DNA from: Collybia mongolica | Taxonomy: Eukaryota; Basidiomycota; Agaricomycetes; Agaricales; Clitocybaceae | Direction of reading: 5' to 3' | Length of the DNA stretch: 64,000 nt | Assembly: GCA_013420905.1 (NCBI GenBank) | Contig: JAAXNY010000017.1 | Span: 558,001 to 622,000 of the forward strand | Shown: piece after piece, positions 58,201 to 64,000 of the stretch | How positions within the stretch are numbered: position 1 is the first letter of the stretch | Layout: each line of letters starts with the position of its first letter | The notes under the pieces: model-generated | The model's input: the letters and a program-made list of their open reading frames with translations, nothing else | Database searches by the model: none | What the model was told of the DNA's origin: nothing | Translations under genes and position numbers: made by a program

Positions 58201-60529
58201 AGTGTTTGTTTACTGGTCACGAATTTCTGTCGAGGGTCAGGGAGGCAGAACTGCGGTCAGATGTCCAGGTTCAAACCTGGCAGAATTAATGAACTCATCA
58301 CTAAATAACCATGAGATGTATAATCGAGGGTCAAAAACGTTGATCAAATATACAGAAGCAAGAATGCTTAACAAGGGGATTTGGAAAGGGTACACCATCA
58401 TGCATAATATTTTTGTTATTAACACCGATAACACCAATTTCTCAAACCGTTCGTGTGCGCAATGCACCTCGTCCGCTTTCGCCTATCACTCAAAACCCAC
58501 AATAGTCGCTGTAATTTCAGTTTCGTTCTCCGACAAGTTCTAAACCTTGTCGCCTTTGTTGAGCTGGTCTATAGACTCGCGGATTCGCATCCCGTTTTCT
58601 GTGATCGCGAAGCGTGCCGGCGTGGCAGCCCGTTTTATGTGACCTGAACCTTCTGGTTTGATGAAAAACCGGGAGACGAGGTTTCTGCCTGAGCAAAAAG
58701 TATTATCTGGCGCGCTGCGCGTAGAAAAAAAGCTAGAGAGGGGGGGTGCTTGACTCCTTCGTCCGGGCAGCTCCCCCCATTATCAAACGAGTTGCAAAGT
58801 TGCGCAGAAGCCGAATTCAGAAGACTGACAGTTAAGAAGAGGCAATTATTGTCAATTCCATCATAATAATAACATAATTCAGGCGTTGCTTACTGCTGGA
58901 TGATCGTCAACATCAAGGATACGCATGAGTTTCTAACGGACATGCCATCGGCAATGTTTTGGCCATTCTAAAAGTTGTTCAATAATGCTCCGTGTGCTCT
59001 GGATAGTTTGGTTGATTTCCTGTTTCGCGTAGTGTAAGGAAAGAGCAATACCACTATTGTCACTTCCTGAAACGCAATGGATGACACCTTGTGTGAAAAG
59101 ATCGTTGGTGCTCCCGGAAAAGCCCTGAGGGATATACTGAACGGAATTCAGATGCGGAATTGCTCATCGGCTGAGATGCCCTTACGCCAAGACCGCCGTC
59201 ATACCTGTGACGTTGGGTTTAAACCGCAATATACATGCGATACCAGTACTTGTAACCTACGTTGAACGTTGAAGGATACGGGAGCTCATCGCAAGAGGCG
59301 CCCCCAGAACGAGGGTTAGAATTCACGCATTCGATGGCTTGGCGTCTAAAGTTAGCACTGGTGGTCATAGAACTAGTCCTGGGTTTCTGCTAGTAGCCAG
59401 CGCGTCACGATGAAAGCCTGTGCAACGGATATCAGATTCAGGAAAGACCTCGGGCCTGTAAGGCTTACCTTTACTAACCCAATCTATGCCCCACAGTTAC
59501 GGGCGAAACAATGGGTATCACAGACGCCTCAGGCCGCGTTACAATCAAATGTAAAGACGATAGCACTAGTAAGTGTGCAGAGGAGAGCAGTAATAACGAC
59601 GTATGATAGCATTCGAAAGGTCATGGTGGTCGATTCGGAGGCAACATACATCCTCGGGTCCCTACTATATTGTATAAAGGCCGGGGAGACCTCGAAATTA
59701 GTAAAACTTGGGAAGCTCTTCTCTGATGCCTTGCGAGCTTCTAGACATGATGTGATAGGTCGACTCCGTAAGAGCTCCATGTGGTCTATGGAAATAGCTG
59801 AAGACCTGGGTTCGATTTGTTTCGGTCGTCCTTCTTGCAGTCAGATCGTACGTTATGGCCATCCTAGAAGATCAGGGAGAAGGGAAATCGTGACAAGTAT
59901 CTGTGTGACGCCAGTATCTTCAGAGTCGCCTGGAACTTAGTTGATGTGATGAGACCTGGAGTCCAACGCCATGTAAGTTGTAGTTATTAGTTAAGAATAT
60001 TGAATTGAGGTTCGTCCAGGGTTGCGAAGAGATGGGCATGTAGACTCGTGACCGCCTCATTTCCAGATGAAATTCTATCGGGGCTTTTCTCATAGTAGAG
60101 GCAATTATCACTGGTCTAATGGTCATGGTGGAGTGAGGTGGGGCGAGTCAGAAGAGGAAGAGCTGGTGCGGCAAACTCCGTGATGGACTGCTACAACGAA
60201 ACGCAGCGCCATTCAGCTTTTGTCAAATTCCTTGAATAACTTTTCGTGCCCACCACTTGCGTTTCTCGAGAGAGTCCTCGTTCCAGTGACCTTACTGAGC
60301 ATTACCCAGATATAAAAACCGTTAGAAACACGAAAGAGATTTCCTCCGAGGCAACCAGAGGATCCAGAGTCAATGAACAACGGACGCGTCGAACGGCCTT
60401 CACAACTGCTTGACAGACGTCTCGCATTGGAGATAAAAGGTTCTTCCTTAACGCCTTCTGCTGACTATCATTAGCTCTTTGCCACACTTGACGCACCCTC
60501 CCATTACTGGAACATACCTAGCATTACGC
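58201..60529. other. Gene-poor stretch
   Basis: An open frame of 176 codons at 59410-59940 (plus) has a plausible composition but no motif I recognise. A minus ORF (59529-59780) overlaps it. I do not call either one as a gene. Confidence 0.4.
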
Positions 60530-60534
60530 CTTTA

Positions 60535-60790
60535 ATCCTCTACCACGAGGACGGCTACCCCAAGTACTAGTACGCCCGTATACATCCTCCCAGGGTCCAT
60601 ATTCTTCAACAGGAAACGATCAACCACCTTCTTACCACATTCCACACAACCAGCGCCCTCCAAGATATCGGGGTTCCTCCAAGTCCGCTGACGTTTCACG
60701 ATGTTTCTGCCAACACGCTCCAGTGTTCGAGCCCAGCTCAAATTGCAGACTATCACCTGCAGAACAAGTAATAAACTGTATCGGTCGAGC
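60535..60790 (-). repeat. Diverged repeat unit 2 with a CxxC-encoding core
   Basis: Homologous to 57240-57490. The core on minus encodes GAGCVECGKKVVDRFLL and continues NMDPGRMYTGVLVLGVAVLV to a stop. A CTGCAG/GTGATAG boundary just upstream of the homologous block could be a splice acceptor. Confidence 0.5.
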
Positions 60791-60872
60791 CTGTGATCGG
60801 GATCTGAATTTGGTGAGTCTTGTGAGCTTTGACAACCCACAGCGTACGTGTCGGATATTGGAACAGGATAAT

Positions 60873-60896
60873 CTCAGTCAGCGTAGAACGGGACTG
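60873..60896 (+). repeat. 24-bp direct repeat, unit 1
   Basis: The segment starting CTCAGTCAGCGTAGAACGGG recurs exactly at 60988-61011, 115 bp away. A related shorter repeat (TTGGAACAGGATAATCT / TTGGAACAGAATAATCT) sits next to it and near 60920. Confidence 0.8.
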
Positions 60897-60987
60897 TTGT
60901 ATATTATAGACTACCTATTGGAACAGAATAATCTATGGGTATGTGGTCAGTCAGTGTTTCGGGGGATCTGGTAAGTAATGTACACAC

Positions 60988-61011
60988 CTCAGTCAGCGTA
61001 GAACGGGACTG
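60988..61011 (+). repeat. 24-bp direct repeat, unit 2
   Basis: Exact second copy of 60873-60896. The flanking ACCTCAGTC...GACTGAGGT makes this copy part of a short imperfect palindrome. Confidence 0.8.
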
Positions 61012-61449
61012 AGGTGGTACGACGAATATCTACAGGTATATAAGTCGGGCTAATGTCGGGCAAAATAGGTATGGTTACTACGCTATATAGCATATCAGTG
61101 AAATAGAAACGAAAGAGGTAAGCTAAGCGTTTGTCGTCCGTTTGGCGGGCACGCGTGATGCGACGCGGCAGGGCACGACGGGATGCGGCGGTCCGCCTAT
61201 TTCCAACATCGGACTCAAGCGAAAACAGTACATCGAGTCTGCACATGAAGATGGGGTTTTTATAGGATCCCCAAGTATTGATTGACATGGCGCTCTTCCG
61301 TTACGGAGTCCCGGATCAGCTTGTTCGATTCCATCATAACACAAAACGTTGAATCTATGACCGTACTATTTCTATATTGATTACACCGAGGATATAATTA
61401 CAACAAATTACCGACTTGTTAAAAATACAGGCGGTCATCTCCATTCTCC
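61012..61449. other. Region downstream of the phosphofructokinase-2 gene
   Basis: Should contain the 3' UTR of the minus-strand gene that ends at 61450. ORFs here have no motif. Confidence 0.5.
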
Positions 61450-63498
<2,049 letters not shown>

Positions 63499-63705
63499 TT
63501 AAGGAAACAAAGTAGATTGTGTCTGGTGCTAGTAATTACATAAGCCCGCGCTAGGGTAACATGTCAAAATGGATGGATAAATAGGACAGCAATAGACCAA
63601 AATGATTATATGTTGTCTGCCGATATAGGATAGTCAACGACTGTAGTGCGCAAATAGAGAGTGTGGGAGGAGCAAACGCGGTCGAGATAAATGGCTTGAC
63701 AGGTA

Positions 63706-64000
63706 TCAGAGCGACGATATGTCCGCGGCGGCTCGGTAGTCCTCCATCTCTTTGTCGAGCTGATCAGCCGTCACGCGCGCATTCTGGACCTGTTTTTTAA
63801 TCCTCTTGGGCCCCTTTTTATAACGCACTTTCCTAGTTGCTGCGGGCACCGCAGTCGCAGAAGTGGTGGTGGCAGCTCGGGGCTGGTTTGGGTGACGAGG
63901 TTGTCTGTGTAAGTACCAGATGAGTCAAAGCCACAAAGATGAGGCTTGTTCCCGAGGGATAAAAGGGACATACGATGGCGTGGTTGCCTTCTGGGCGGCG
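63706..64000 (-). CDS. C-terminal end of an Aly/REF-like mRNA export adaptor (partial)
   Basis: Two exons are visible on minus. A short one at the right edge reads AAQKATTPS up to a GTATGT donor (about 63974). After a roughly 70-nt intron the last exon reads QPRHPNQPRAATTTSATAV, then RKVRYKKGPKRIKKQ, then TADQLDKEMEDYRAAADISS and a Leu before the TGA at 63706. The basic linker and the final LDKEMEDY helix match the C-terminal UAP56-binding motif of Aly/REF (Yra1) family proteins, which couple splicing to mRNA export in the nucleus. The RNA-recognition motif should lie beyond the right edge. It is transcribed in the same direction as the phosphofructokinase-2 gene, about 225 bp upstream of it. 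Confidence 0.7.

Noticed and set aside
59410..59940. 176-codon open frame on plus
   Set aside because: No recognisable domain and no neighbouring exons; a minus frame overlaps it. Kept only as part of the gene-poor stretch description.

Overview
The window comes from a filamentous fungus, most likely an Agaricomycete (mushroom-forming basidiomycete). The evidence is many short spliceosomal introns of about 45-70 nt, basidiomycete-type families (a DUF6534-like membrane protein, a galactose-binding-like membrane protein with an Arg-rich cytoplasmic tail, secreted histidine-phosphatase-like proteins) and a non-LTR retrotransposon with a fungal EN-RT-RNase H layout. No species can be named from sequence alone. 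Most genes have several exons. Exon joins given here were built by hand from GT-AG signals, reading frame and family motifs.

Layout. 1-13.4 kb: two eukaryotic nitrate reductase genes in the same orientation (minus). The first runs off the left edge and the second is complete; about 7 kb without a recognisable gene lies between them. 13.5-18.5 kb: nothing recognisable. 18.8-20.5 kb: a conserved-looking acidic protein of unknown function. 21.5-24.2 kb: a membrane protein with a beta-sandwich-like ectodomain, followed by a decayed partial copy of itself. 24.6 kb: an intron-containing tRNA-Thr(AGT) on the minus strand. 24.8-31.3 kb: a full-length LINE with a 15-bp target-site duplication, a gag-like ORF1, an endonuclease-RT ORF2 overlapping it by 4 nt, and an RNase H region cut off from ORF2 by a single in-frame TGA. 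It sits about 80 bp upstream of the start codon of a small two-helix membrane protein gene (31.4-32.3 kb).

33.3-33.7 kb: a small putative membrane protein (minus). 38.5-40.6 kb: a bHLH transcription factor. 42.8-45.8 kb: a secreted S10 serine carboxypeptidase with 20 exons, two of them 11-12 nt. 46.7-49.6 kb: two tandem secreted histidine-phosphatase-like genes with identical exon architecture, both lacking the catalytic histidines; relics of the same family lie at 53.3 and 57.7 kb. 50.4-51.6 kb: a deuterolysin-type M35 metalloprotease (minus). 53.9-55.9 kb: a DUF6534-like multi-pass membrane protein in many very small exons (minus). 61.4-63.5 kb: a 6-phosphofructo-2-kinase whose bisphosphatase domain has lost its phospho-acceptor histidine (minus). 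63.7-64.0 kb: the C-terminal end of an Aly/REF-like mRNA export factor (minus).

How it fits together. There is nitrate assimilation at the left, two secreted peptidases and a group of secreted pseudo-phosphatases in the middle, and housekeeping genes (fructose-2,6-bisphosphate synthesis, mRNA export) at the right. No nitrate transporter or nitrite reductase is visible, so any nitrate cluster would have to extend beyond the left edge. The clearest unusual signals are the duplicated catalytically dead histidine phosphatases with acidic and basic tails plus their relics, the tandem nitrate reductases, and the nearly intact LINE. I did not find a previously undescribed multi-gene system that the sequence would support.
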